Shown piece by piece: positions 46,800 to 58,379 of a stretch of DNA of 64,000 nucleotides. The notes under the pieces were generated by a model. It did no database searches. It was given only the letters and a program-made list of their open reading frames with translations, and was not told the origin of the DNA. The stretch is from Aselliscus stoliczkanus (taxonomy: Eukaryota > Chordata > Mammalia > Chiroptera > Hipposideridae): contig CM066740.1 of assembly GCA_033961575.1 (NCBI GenBank), forward strand, positions 58,535,213 through 58,599,212, given 5' to 3'. The first letter of the stretch is position 1. Each line of letters opens with the position of its first letter. Position numbers and translations under genes: made by a program.

Positions 46800-47630
46800 G
46801 GAATGTAACCACAGAACCAGTTTAAAATGGTCCCATCCTGTTTAAGGAGAAACTGAGTTGCTTTTCAGAGACAACAGACCCAAACCACAAGTCATGCAGC
46901 GGGAGCATGCCCAGAGGAGAGAACTTTGATCTTCAGCTACACCTGGAACCAAAGGCTCGCCTCCCTGCGCCCCCACCCCCCAAAACACACACACACGGAA
47001 CCAAAGGACCAGGACATAACCAGAACCTGTACGAACACCAGATCCTTTCAGAAGCCAAAGGTCCACTGTCCAGGAAGATCCAGTGCAGATGCCCCTTTAC
47101 CATAAATGGCCAAATTTAAGGTCCTCCAATTAAAACTCTCCCCACCCGCATTTCTGCATACCTGTTCCCCTAGCCCCTTAAAAACTCTTAATCTAGTCTT
47201 GTGATCAAGATGGATCTGAGGCACCGTTAGGGTTCCCATTTTCTTAGTTGGTGCCTTCTCTATCACTAAACCTTTCCTTACTCCAAACTCTGACCTTTTG
47301 AGTTTCATCCTTTCAAAGAATCAGGTACACAGACTTCAGTTTGGTTAAATGAACACCTAAAAAGCCCCTTAAAGGTAAACAAATAGATTCTGTAGTCACT
47401 GAGCGTGATAACATTCTGAAAAATCCAATCAGAAATACAGAACTGTCAAACAAAGAATACAAAGACGCTTCAGACCACGGAGGAAAATACAAAACACTGG
47501 GAAACATACCTTGCGAATCCTAAAATCGCTATTTCAAGAGTGCAAAAGCAAACTGTTCAGGGAGTACTGAAACTGAAGCAATGTTAAAAGTTCTGGGGTT
47601 CCTCATTCCATTGCCTAACAATTTTCTAGC
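46800..47630. other. intronic sequence, nothing recognised
   Basis: A CCCCCACCCCCC run followed by an ACACAC run sits at 46971-46996. No exon or repeat family was assigned. Confidence 0.4.
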
Positions 47631-47639
47631 AGCATATGT

Positions 47640-47925
47640 CACTTTTCTGCTCACAAACCTTCCACAAAGGCTGAGTATCTATCTACGAGACCTGGCCTGA
47701 TGCAAGGCCCTGAGTGAGAAGAACCCCCTCAAGCCCCTTCTCTCCCGTCCTCTGAGGCTGCCCAGTCCCACCTGGGGTCTTCAGGAGCCTTTCTCACTGT
47801 TCTGTGCTAGCTATTGGCTTGCATTCCTCCACCCATGGATCCTGTTACCTGTGGAATCTCTTCTTCCCTAGCATGCCATCAGTACTGAGAATTACTCTAT
47901 GGATGAATAAATAAGTGAAGGAATG
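47640..47925 (+). repeat. probable L2 fragment, decayed
   Basis: It has GACCTGGCCTGATGCAAGG and ATGGATGAATAAATAAGTGA-type sequence at the positions expected in the L2 3' part. The match is weak. Confidence 0.45.
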
Positions 47926-47929
47926 GGGT

Positions 47930-49380
47930 GGCACTGTCAGGTGCCATCTGACAACTACAGGGCAAGTTTCTCCAGGGTTAGCAGCAGCAGCACCTTTCTG
48001 ATCCAGATCATGCCCCAGAGGAAAGGACACGGGGTATCTGTGTGGGCCCTGGCAATGGAGCCCCAAGAAACAGCATGCCAGAAATGTAAGCACAGTTCCA
48101 AACAAGGTAGGGGTGACAAACAAGGGACAAGGGGAAGCGACTTATGGCAGCATTTTATAAGAGGTGAGTTCTGATTCTTCAAGCCCTGCTCACTGTTGCC
48201 AGATTATCAATTAAGAACATCATCCTGCTATTCATCAACTTAAGGCCAATGTCCTCTAATGGCAGATAAAACATTAAGGACACTAAAGCAGAGAGAAGGA
48301 GAATAAACAAACAGAGTAAGGGCAAGAAAATGGATAGGAACCCCTACACCACTGACTTCCTCTCTCCCAGCAATAATGTGTCTTCTTTTCAGCAGGTGGA
48401 GATTTTTGTGTTCAGTACTCACCTCATGGGAGTTGCTGTGGAGATTAATATTTAGCCCATGTATATTAGAGAAGTACAAAGTGATTCATAGTTTACAGAG
48501 ATACCCATAAAATTGGAAACGAACCAGCAAATATCTGGCCCTACTTGATACAACGAATTGTCAGTTTAGACGTATTTTGGAAAGTATTAATAATTTTTAA
48601 ATAGATGTACACATACTTGATGGATTAAAGAATAAAAATTTAAGAATTTAGCCTTTTCCCTACAAATACAGAGGAAAAGAGAGAGGGAGAGAATGATAAC
48701 CCTGCCAATTCCTTATAAGGGCAGGGCATTTTTATGTTGCACATGGATTTTTTTTTTTTAACTCTCAGCCTTTCATGTTCACTCTGGCGAGGACTGCATT
48801 TGCCACAGGCTGATAAGTGAATGTGGCAGAACTTCAAAACTCATGTCAACCAAAGAATCTAGAGATGGGGGGGGGGGGGGATCAGACATAAAGCTAGTAA
48901 AAGGCAGCTATAAATTTTTTTAATGCCTTTTATTTAATTCTACCAAAAGATCACAAAGTAGTGTGATCCAGATTTGGTACATCTCCCAGCATCAGTACAT
49001 GCACACACATGGCCTTAATCCAATTTCTTACCCCAAAGATGTGGTTTTCATTAAACCAGTAAACCTAAGAATGTTGCCTGTAAGACCAATAAGTTAATAA
49101 ACTCTTTCCTCTTAAACAATTTGAATCTTCAATTTACTAGAATGAATCAAAAAGTGATAAAGAAGACAACAGAACGTAAAATGCAATTCTTCCTGTGAAG
49201 ATGAGAGCCCCGCCTGAAGCCAACAGTCATCATCGACAATCTCAATCAGAACTCACTACTTGGTTAGGGGAACTTCATCACTCTCATCCTTACAACAGTA
49301 CCACTGAGGAAAGACACAGCACAAACACTGCACTGTGGGTCCTTGCTATTCACTCTGCTCGAGATGTAAGTGAAGCAGAG
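47930..49380. other. intronic sequence with a G14 tract
   Basis: No exon was recognised. A run of 14 G lies at 48867-48880. Confidence 0.4.
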
Positions 49381-49384
49381 AAGA

Positions 49385-49705
49385 ATACAGGCACATGTAA
49401 GTTTCTTAAAATGTTAGCTCTATTCCCAACACCAGAGGTAGCAAAAACATGTACTAGAATATTGACAGCAGCACTCTTTGCAGACCAAAATTTGAAACTA
49501 CAACTGTCTATCACCAGCAGGAAGGACTCATAAATTGTGGCATATTCCTCCAATGGAATATCACACAGCAAGGACAAAATGTGCATGAATCTTGTAAACA
49601 GAATGGAGAGCACAAGAGAAGAAGACAGACACAAAAGGGGAGCAAATGGATAAAGCACATAAACCGCCACAACTAATCATGCTGGCAGAATTCAAACGTG
49701 CTAGT
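49385..49705 (+). repeat. L1 fragment (end of ORF2 and start of 3' UTR)
   Basis: Matches to the conserved ORF2 end include GACAGCAGCACTCTTTGCAG, CATAAATTGTGGCATATTCC and CCAATGGAATATCACACAGC. Confidence 0.78.
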
Positions 49706-49706
49706 G

Positions 49707-50093
49707 ACAGGCCAGCCAAGTGGCGCATTGATTAAGAGTTGGCTTGGGACAGGAGCTCTGAGCAGCAGGACCCCGATTCAGATCCCACATGAGAGTTAGT
49801 GATGTTGCACCCTCTATGGCTAAGATGGTGAACAACAGCTCAACCTGCAGCTGAGCTGCCATGGGTCTCCGGCAATGGTGTAGGCTGCATTGGAGCTGGC
49901 TGGCAGCTTTCGTGAACTGCTGTAAGCCACGTCCAATGGCCTGCAAGTGACTGCCGCACCCGGGAAGAGCACAATGATAATACCAACATGGGCCAGTGAA
50001 GCAAAGTCCTCCATAACTAGACTGAAGAACAAAAGGACAGCAACTTGACTGTTCTCCTTTCCCGATTCCCCAATAAAATCTTTAAAAAAAACA
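49707..50093 (+). mobile_element. bat T+ SINE, long form (first of a head-to-tail pair)
   Basis: The copy starts GCCAGCCAAGTGGCGCATTG, has GATTCAGATCCC at box B, the long body, a single tail unit and CCCCAATAAAATCTTT plus A-tail. No clear target duplication was found. Confidence 0.9.
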
Positions 50094-50100
50094 AACATGG

Positions 50101-50546
50101 GGCCGGCCGAGTGGCGCATTGGTTAAGCGCTGGTTTTGGGATGCCAGCGGCCCCAGTTCGGATCCCACATGAGGGCCAGTGACACTGCCCTCTACAGCTA
50201 ACAACAGCTCCATCTGGAGCTGGGCTGTGCGAGCCCCGGTGATGGTGTGGGCTGCAGCCCCTGCTGCAGTGGGCTGCCATAGGCTACAGTGAGTGGCCTG
50301 CAGCCAGTGTGAGCGGCTGGCAGCCAAGCATGAGCTGCCAATAGCCGCGGTGAGCGACATCCAGAGGCCAGCGACTGATCTGCCTCATCCGGGAAGAGCG
50401 CAATGACGATACCAACAGTGAAGCAACATCCTCCGCAACTAAACTGAAGAACAAGAAGACGGCAACTTGTCTGTTCCCCTTCCCCGATTCCCCAACGCTG
50501 TTCCCCTCCACCAATACCCCAATAAAATCTTTAAAAAAAAAAAAAA
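50101..50546 (+). mobile_element. bat T+ SINE, long form, second of the pair and among the best preserved
   Basis: It starts GGCCGGCCGAGTGGCGCATT, has the long body with extra GAGTGGCCTGCAGCCAGTGT-type repeats, two tail units and CCCCAATAAAATCTTT plus A-tail. It is flanked by AACATGG at 50094-50100 and 50547-50553, so it inserted at the end of the first SINE's A-tail. Confidence 0.94.
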
Positions 50547-50554
50547 AACATGGT

Positions 50555-51220
50555 CATGATAGTCTGTTTCTGGAGCATGGTGCTGACTTCACAAATATGT
50601 CTGGTTTATAAAACTTACCTAAGTGTACAATTTGTCATATGTGTACTTTGCTGCATGTGTATTTCCTTCAGCAGTGTCATAAGTGTCACTGCTAAACACT
50701 TCCAGACCATTCCTAAATAGCCACTTCTTCAGATTTGTCTCTTATGTTCCTATCCACAATGGTATCATCTTTCTTAAATACAAAATTTACAGCTGTATAT
50801 TTAAGGTTGCTTAATACAAATGTATTCAAATATTTGCAATATATAACAAAATGTTACTCTATAACAAAAAGAACTCCCAAAATCGGAGGTGGGGGTTATG
50901 AATAGGTAATTCATTGACGAAGAAATTTAAATGTGCAAGAAGAAAATGAAAACTAGTTTTTTACTTCATTATATAATGAAAGAAGTGAAAACTGAAATAT
51001 GATGCTGGGTTTTGTTTTGTTTTTTGATTTTTTGGTCTTGATACCAAATTAGGAAGTGTTGGCAAAGGCCGAGTAAAACAGAATATAATATTATTAGCAG
51101 GGTAAAGCAGTACATTTGTATACTCACAAGTCTGTACACTAGCTTGGTGACCTGTGTGACAAGTCTTAAATGTATGTACTAGTTGACCCAACACTCCCCA
51201 AAGGAGTAATTTAGGTTCTA
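50555..51220. other. intronic sequence, nothing recognised
   Basis: No exon or assignable repeat was seen. Confidence 0.4.
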
Positions 51221-51224
51221 TGCA

Positions 51225-51480
51225 AACACTTAGCTACAAGGATGTTCACTGAAGTATTACTTACAACTATTACTCCTAAATGACCAACAACAGGAGATTA
51301 ATAATATCCACAAAGCAGAGAGAAGAGAAGGACTGGGATGGGAGAGAGAACAGTAAGCGAAACGCATATACCAAAACGCTGGCAGCAATGGGAAGTCGAT
51401 TATTGAGTGTATTTTAGCCTCTTCCATTTGCTGCATCTTCTACGATTTTTCTAAAATTAAAAAAAAAAGTCTTAAAAGGC
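51225..51480 (+). repeat. L1-like fragment
   Basis: ACAAGGATGTTCACTGAAGT and AATGACCAACAACAGGAGAT resemble the L1 ORF2 end. The 3' part is decayed. Confidence 0.6.
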
Positions 51481-51618
51481 TGTTTAATTTAGAAATAAAT
51501 GTCTTTTCAAAGCTGTTTCACACTTAAATAACATAGTTCTCATATAGAATGTATCGGTTCTTTAAGAAAGCTCTTGGTCTTTCTGAAATGAGTTAATGGT
51601 AAATAAAAGAGATGCCAG

Positions 51619-51717
51619 GGCCGTCCGAGTGACGCGGTGGTTAAGTGCTGACTTGGGAAGCCAGCGACCCCGGTTCAGGTCCCACATATGAGGGCCAGTG
51701 ACACTGCCCTCAAAAAA
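51619..51717 (+). mobile_element. bat SINE, short form
   Basis: The head GGCCGTCCGAGTGACGCGGT continues through GGTTCAGGTCC to CACTGCCCTC plus A-tail. It is flanked by AGAGATGCCAG at 51608-51618 and 51721-51731. Confidence 0.93.
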
Positions 51718-51734
51718 AAAAGAGATGCCAGAAC

Positions 51735-52380
51735 TCTCACGGCAATTGCCACAATCAAGTATTTGCTTGAGTGTTTTTGGGTTTTTTTTCTGAATCCCCC
51801 AAAGGTATGGGAAAGAGGTATGAGATACTGTGAGCTCATGCCCAGTTTTAACCCTGATTCTCCAGACAATATGGAACCCGTGAGGGTTTTTTTTTCTCCT
51901 CTCTACAGCAGGGACCCAGGTGTCTCAGCACACAGCTATTTATTAATCATTCTATGCACAACTATACATATGGCTTGGTAAAAACTGCCGTCTTCCATTG
52001 TGAGCCCACACCACTCCCCACACCTCCGACCCTCTGTGGCCCTGGGCACTGTGCTTACACACCCTGCATCCTGCTTTGCACCTGAGCTCCTCGTAATAGC
52101 AGATTCAATCAAAAGCAGCCGTGATTGCAGGATTTTCAAAGACTCTTCAGAAATCTGGATGAAATTTCATGTGATTTCATGGCCCTTTCTCTCATATAAG
52201 TATTTTCACGGGTTTCAGTAAATGGCACATTTTTGTCTTCTGTAAGGGGCAGAACCTTCTTCCTAAGTAAAAACTTCAAAATTTTAAAAATCCTTTCTTA
52301 TGAAGAGAACTGAGAAGGAAATAATGAGTCTGAATACATAAGGAATGAATTAAAAAGAATTTCCAACTTCTACCTCACTG
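51735..52380. other. intronic sequence, nothing recognised
   Basis: No exon or repeat was recognised. Confidence 0.4.
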
Positions 52381-52384
52381 TTAA

Positions 52385-52525
52385 AGCAATGTGAATATAT
52401 ACACATGTAGAAAAAAGACTAGAAAGAAAATGTACTAACATGTTCACTTTTGCCTAAACATGAGTAGTGAAATAAGGGTGATTTTTATTTTCTACTGCTA
52501 TGTTTTTCAATATTTCTCAAGTCTT
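52385..52525 (+). repeat. old L1 3' UTR fragment
   Basis: The stretch with AAATGTACTAACATGTTCAC and AGGGTGATTTTTATTTTCTA matches the 3' UTR style of old L1 elements. Confidence 0.55.
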
Positions 52526-52539
52526 CTACATTGACTGAG

Positions 52540-53480
52540 CCTTGCTCTTGTTATTAGGAAACCATAAGCAAATGGCCACAGAATTGTGGTGACATAGAGA
52601 ACAGAACTGGAAGGAGAAGGCCCTGCCTGGGCCCTGGAGCACCTTTGCCCACTCAGATTTACAATGTCCAAGGACAGGCTGATGCTCAGCACCCCCTTCT
52701 CAGCGCAGGAAACAAGGGTCACTGATTACCCATAAGTGGAGTCAAAGATACAGCAGAAATAAAGGACTCAACAAAGACACGATCTGTTTTTATCTGTTTC
52801 TCCTGGGAATTCTTTCTTACATCTTAATGGTGCATTTTTTTGGAGGGGGTGTCTTTTTTACCTGCAACAGTTGAATAGAGTGCACCCTCAAACTGACTCT
52901 GAAAAAAAAGTAAACTGTAAAAGGCTCCACACCGGGGAGGCCCGGGAACAAGTCTGCAGGATGCACATATGCTGTCTAAGTCCAAACACCTCATTCCAGC
53001 TAGATCCCCACTGGGGAGTTTGGAACAGAAAAAGAGAGTTCTGGGTTCCCAGTCTGTACCCCACCCACACTCCCACAAAGACCCAAGGCAGAGGAGATCG
53101 AGAACAATCACAGATGGCCACCATGGGCCATCCTTCAAACCCAAGAGTTTGGGCAAATGGCATTTCTATCAGCCAGCAGAATTAGATGGTAAGATGAAAA
53201 ATGTGTCAACACTTAATGAGCCAAATGGATGAAACGGTCTGAAAATTATCCCACACCCAGGTAAAGGTAGAGTACAAATTCTTGGGGCCCCCTCCCTTGT
53301 CTGAAGTCCGTCCCAGAGGCTTTGTGGCTCAGTGGCTTGCACAGCAGTGGGGACGGACAGTGCCGAGTCATCCTCCCTCTTTGCCCTGGGCCTCCACCAT
53401 GCTGCTGGGAAACAGGGAGAGCCTAGAGCAATGGAACTGGGATATCGCCATGAGTCAAGTTAACACAATCCATCACTTAC
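52540..53480. other. intronic sequence, nothing recognised
   Basis: Open frames at 52824-53232 overlap on both strands and show no family pattern. Confidence 0.4.
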
Positions 53481-53489
53481 TATTAATGT

Positions 53490-53660
53490 CTTATATTTAA
53501 CAGGGCTCTTCCAAGAGCCTTCCCTTCACCTTCTGTCTACTATCACTCTGCAGCAGCCCAGTGAACACTTTATAGCTATGGAACCTGAGCCTCAGAAGAT
53601 AAAACATCTTATTCAAAATTCCACAGCTAAGGATCAGCAGTCAGAGTGAGACAGACAGTC
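53490..53660 (-). repeat. MIR-like fragment
   Basis: The minus strand has a CTTAGCTGTGGAATTTTGAA segment and CTGAGGCTCAGGTTCCATAG, in MIR core order but decayed. Confidence 0.55.
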
Positions 53661-53664
53661 AAGA

Positions 53665-54740
53665 TGACTAATGGAGAAGTCCAGCCATCCAGCCCACCAC
53701 ACCCAGGCAGCACCTGGCCCTCTGGACAGTACCCCGCTGCCAGCCACCATTTGTCCTCACAAGTCAGGCTGTCGTGACAAGGGTTCTATTTTCTTCTGCA
53801 ATCTGCCACAGACAGAGCCCTGTAGGTGCTCATGAAATTTTTGGCGCCTGTCTCACCTGGAGAGCTGGAGCCTTCCAGAGCACCACACCGGGTTGGTGGA
53901 GCAGCAAGCTCCCTGGGCAGACAGGTGCCCAGATTAGAACTGTCCTAAAGGAATCAGCTGCAACGCCTAACACATGCCGAGACCTTTTCTCTTCTAATCT
54001 TCCCTCACATCCCATGCAACTTTAAGCTACTTACTTCTAAGACCCAAGTCTGGCTCTAATTTCTGAAAAGGGATTTTAAAAATTGCATTAATATTACTTT
54101 TTCGATCTCTACAATAAATCTAGCAGCATGAGTGTCCTCCACAGTACTAGATACGGAGTTTGCAGTCGATTTTCGCTTTTGTGGAAAGCTGTCCATTTAT
54201 TCTGACTTAGAAGGAAATAAATACTATATTTTCCAACCATTTTCCCCCTGTATTTTCCTGTTCTTCTTCCCTTTCCTCACTTACATCCCCAATTGGACCT
54301 GTCAGAAGACTGATGAGAGCACTGCAAACCAGGCTCCTCTCAGGAGCAGAGGGTTTTCTGAATCACTCTGCCTCCAAAGCAGAGAGATCCTCGGGGAATT
54401 CCTCAGGAACATTATCAACCAAAATACAGCCAGTGGCACTCAGGAAGGGTCTGTGTTCAAGCCATGTGGAAATGACCCGGTGGAGACGAGGAAGAAAAGT
54501 GAACGTTATAGAACCTGAGGATAAAAGCAGACCTTGTCCATTTCAGTTCTTACCACTTTATATTTTCAGTCATTCAACACTGGACACACACTTGACCACT
54601 CCCACATGGCTTTTGTTTCTGAAGTGTGTTGAAGGATTATAGAAATCTTGACTTACTATGTTAGTTTTACAAAAATGCCTAATTTTATACTTCTTCCAAA
54701 GGACAAAAAGGCAATATAAGCAGATTACTGGTATTTGACC
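53665..54740. other. intronic sequence, nothing recognised
   Basis: The 128- and 109-residue frames at 54132-54642 have no recognisable domain. Confidence 0.4.
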
Positions 54741-54764
54741 AAAAAAAAAAAAAAAAAAAAAAAA
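54741..54764. repeat. poly(A) tract
   Basis: 24 A residues without a recognisable retroelement body upstream. Confidence 0.95.
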
Positions 54765-54989
54765 TTAAATGTAGCATTGTTTCATGTATTCTGTGGGATA
54801 AAAGGTTCGCAAATATGCATAAAGCATTAATAGTTACAATATAATATGAAGTATAAACATTATAATTGTTCAAACATTTCAGATAACAATTTTATCAAAT
54901 TTAAGTCAATTAAGGATGTCCATTATCTGCTAATACCTGGACAACTGGTTTTTCTTTTTCATCTGACCAGTTAACCTCCCCCACCCCCA

Positions 54990-55445
54990 ATAATACAAAT
55001 AAAGATTTCTTTTGACAGCTCTTATCTGTAAGAAATGGGGGCCTGCCCCTCAAATTTGATTTCCTGACTCTTGTTTACTGGGAACTCTGGTTCAAAATGC
55101 GATCTAGAGATGTCTGCCCTGTATGTCAAAACGTCTTTCAACGGAATGCAGCACTCAGCCAATCCCAGGGACTTGGCCGGCTTCACGGAGAACGCCTGTT
55201 TATTCATTTCCTCCCCTTGAAATGTTAAAAGCTCCAAGTGTTGTTAACCAGCTGGTAGAGTTGAGCAAATCCCCATAAATCAGCCTCTGCCAGACGACCG
55301 GGGAGTTCATGGTGACTCTTTGCTGATACACAGAGAAAACAACTGAAGTACGTTTTGGTTCACAAAAGAACCTCACATGTTTCACAGACCTCTTCTTTCA
55401 TCTGTCGGTTCACAGTTCGCTTTTGATGAACTGTGTTCATCAGCT
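54990..55445. promoter_or_regulatory. candidate intronic enhancer
   Basis: Repeat-free and moderately GC-rich. TGACAG (MEIS/TALE-like) at 55013-55018 is followed by CTTATCTG (GATA-like). AACCAGCTGG with an E-box lies at 55246-55255, and CCCATAAATCAGCC near 55271 is HOX-like. Function is inferred. Confidence 0.35.
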
Positions 55446-55449
55446 GCCC

Positions 55450-56140
55450 CCCAGGGCCGCACAGAGGGTGACAGCGCGGGCGTGGAGTCTTGCTGCCAGG
55501 GCTCAAGGCCTGGCCCCGCCCTGCACGCAGCACACAAGTCCCTGAGCTCCCCATGAGGGTTCCTCAAGTGTGAACTGTGGGGCTGCAGGGGGCTTGCCCT
55601 GAGGATTAATGGACACACAGGAGGCGTGCTCTGTAGATCTGAGCTCGGAAGACCCTGACATACACGCTTTCTGTACAGACGCGGGGTCATCTTTCCTGCC
55701 TGGTTTTATGAATTCAGCTTCTTGCCTTACAGTTGCACCCTGTGCCATTTTTTGAGTCCTTAAGTTCGTAGAGAGACCTGGAAACCAGCTGCTCAAAAAC
55801 ACACCCTGTGACATTATGTCCATCTGTGTGTCTGTAACCAAACGAGAGATAAAGGTTTCTAAGTGCTGCCACTTCCAGTGATGCAACATGAAAACAATGC
55901 CCGAGACGAATGCCCCTGACATGCTCCCCTCCACACCTCGGTCCAGCAATGGGAGCTCAGCATTTGGGCCTCAGTTTCTCCATTGTGACAACTGGAGGTA
56001 ACAGCAGCTTCCTTCATAAAATTCTGGTGGGCAAGAAAGAAGTTATGTTATACAGATTTACACAGAAAAGCAAACTGCTGGACAGGATTAAGTGGGTTCC
56101 AACCCACACACTGAGACGAGTGATAATACAAACACCACCG
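55450..56140. other. intronic sequence, nothing recognised
   Basis: The 148-residue minus-strand frame ending at 55503 has no family pattern. CCTCAGTTTCTCCATTGTGA at 55970 may be a MIR scrap. Confidence 0.4.
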
Positions 56141-56149
56141 ATGGCTGCG

Positions 56150-56320
56150 AAGGTCAGGCTGTGCAGACACTTCACATCTCTGATCTCCTGAAACCCTCAC
56201 CACCATCTTATTACTCCCATATTGCCAAGGAGAAAACCAAAGCTAAGAGAAGGCTAGAAAATTCTGCAAGGTCACCCAGCAGGGGCAGAGGAGGACCAGG
56301 TCTTAGTCCCACAGCACATG
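56150..56320 (-). repeat. MIR-like fragment
   Basis: The minus strand has CTGGGTGACCTTGCAGAATT and TTTTCTCCTTGGCAATATGG, a decayed MIR core. Confidence 0.55.
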
Positions 56321-56324
56321 TACT

Positions 56325-57430
56325 CCATTCTAAACAGTGCAGGCCCAGAAACATCCTCTCATTTGTGGCAGCTCTGAAAGTGTCCACTGAGCTCCATGTC
56401 ACAGACAGAATGATGGAGGGTGTTGGTGACACTGGCTAGCCAGCAAGATCTTTCAAATCAGACATGGTGACTAAAAAAGGGAAAGATGCTTCAACCAGCC
56501 CACCATGAAATCCTATTTCAACTAGATTTAGCATTTACAGACACCTCATCATGTGTACCCCATACATGCTGGTGCTGACCGAAAATATTCTCAAAGATTC
56601 ATCAGGTGCCACAGGGAGCTGGTTCCCAGCAGAGGTCCACAGAACTCCCTCCACATTTTATGCACTGCTTGGCCCCTAGATCCTGACAAATCCTGTTTGG
56701 ACCCATGCTCACAAAAGCTCCTTCATGAAAACACATCTGTCAGCTTGGATTTCTAAGCCTTCTCCTCTACCCCCATCCAGGATCAAGTCCAGTCCACAGG
56801 GCCAAAATCCCTAAGAGTCCCTTTTCTGCCCCCACGCCTCACAGACACATATTAAATGGTCTCTCCTCCCTCCCTCTCTCTCTCCTTCTCTCTCTCTTTC
56901 CAAGTACTTGGTCCAGCTTAGTCAGAATCTCCACGTTCAATCAGAAGAAACAGAAGAAGCCGTAATTCATGGAAATGGAGGCCCAAGGCCACACAAGGCC
57001 ACTGGCTGTACAGTACCATACTCCCTGCCCTACACTGACCCTGGCAGGCACAGTCAACATCCTCACCTTCCACATGTTTAGGACACCCTGCTTCTTCAGC
57101 CCTGGGCTACTGAGAAAAAAGAAAAGGTCCAGAATTTAACTCAACAAGGAATTCCTCCAGGAGCTATTTCCCTAATTTCCAACTAGTGGTGCTGCTAGCC
57201 TGTGAACTAGGACACAGGGGGATTACAGACCTCGCGTCCTGCTGCCTGCTCTGGGCCTCACTGCCAGAGGCGGCGGGACAGCAGGCCGGGCTCTGTCCTG
57301 TCCCTGGGCACCTATGAAACCTTTTCTGACATTTCAAGGCAACGGCCAACCTAGTCAAGTGAAAGCAGAAACTAACATGAGAAGCCAGACTTGTCCTAAG
57401 TGAACTTCTCGTGGGGCCAAGAAGGGGACA
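56325..57430. other. intronic sequence with a pyrimidine-rich tract
   Basis: A CT-rich tract lies at 56861-56901. No exon was recognised. Confidence 0.4.
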
Positions 57431-57439
57431 CTTTCATTT

Positions 57440-58235
57440 ATGCTTTCCCAGCTCTCATACACCTACTTACCAAGTACCCAGTATGTCACACAGGGCATGA
57501 CACCAAGTGCCAACGGGACAATCTCGATCCTTCCCTCTGGAAGCTTACACACCCCTGTTAAAGAATCCATATTCTAGTCGGGGGGATGAGGTCAGTGGAG
57601 CCTCAGGACACCCTGAAACTGAATAATCGGAACCAATCTAGAGGTGCCAGCTCTGGGAAAAGGGACAGAGGCAGGGGAGCAGTGAGAGCAGGAGGTCTGA
57701 ACATTCAAAGTACAAACAACAGAAAGATGACTGAGACTTCAAACAAAGAGGAAGATTTCTTCATGATGGCCCTTTGGAAGTCAAGGGCAGTGAAGCTAGG
57801 CGGCCAAATGGGAAAAACAAGGCGGGGACAACTGTCATCACCAGTCTGCAGGTAAGGACAGGGAAGTCCCAAAGGGCAAAGAACACAGCAGCCCTGGAGG
57901 TGAACCCGGCTGGACTCCAGGACCCAAGCCTTTGACCACGGGGTCTAATTATATTTCCCTATGGCTTCCAAATGTAGAAGTTTAAAACCTAACATATGAT
58001 GGAAGGGTGACCATTAATAAGCTGTTTATCTAAGGAATAAGGAACCAAAGACAAGCTGCAGAGTGAATCAAATTTACAAACAGATAAATTCACAGAGGCA
58101 GTGTAAGGAGTATTTTTATTAGCGCAAACCCGATGCGATCATAGGCGCCTCAGTAAAAATCTCTGCGCCTCCTGGTCTTGGCTTTTCCGGTAGGACAATG
58201 CTGGAGTGTTATATGCTAACAGATACCTAATACAT
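57440..58235. other. intronic sequence, nothing firmly recognised
   Basis: 57460-57560 resembles the reverse of an L2/MIR end (AAGTACCCAGTATGTCACAC), but weakly. TTTTTATTAGCGCAAACCCG near 58112-58131 is an isolated homeodomain-like site. Confidence 0.4.
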
Positions 58236-58239
58236 AACT

Positions 58240-58375
58240 TTCTTTCCTCAAATTTTCATTGTGGTAAAATACACATAACATAAACTGTACAGTTTGGTGG
58301 TATTAGGACATTCTTCTTCTTTTGTAATCATCACCACATCCATCTCAGGATTGTTTTCATCTGCCTAATGCATAA
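58240..58375. repeat. L1-type 3' region fragment
   Basis: CATTGTGGTAAAATACACAT, CTGTACAGTTTGGTGGTATT and AATCATCACCACATCCATCT match a segment common in old L1 elements. Confidence 0.65.
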
Positions 58376-58379
58376 CTTC

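Noticed and set aside
54132..54642. 128- and 109-residue overlapping open frames
   Set aside because: Two frames of the same strand are open over the same DNA with no protein pattern, as expected by chance.
55503..55949. 148-residue minus-strand open frame
   Set aside because: No recognisable domain, overlapping frames on the other strand and no splice or promoter context.
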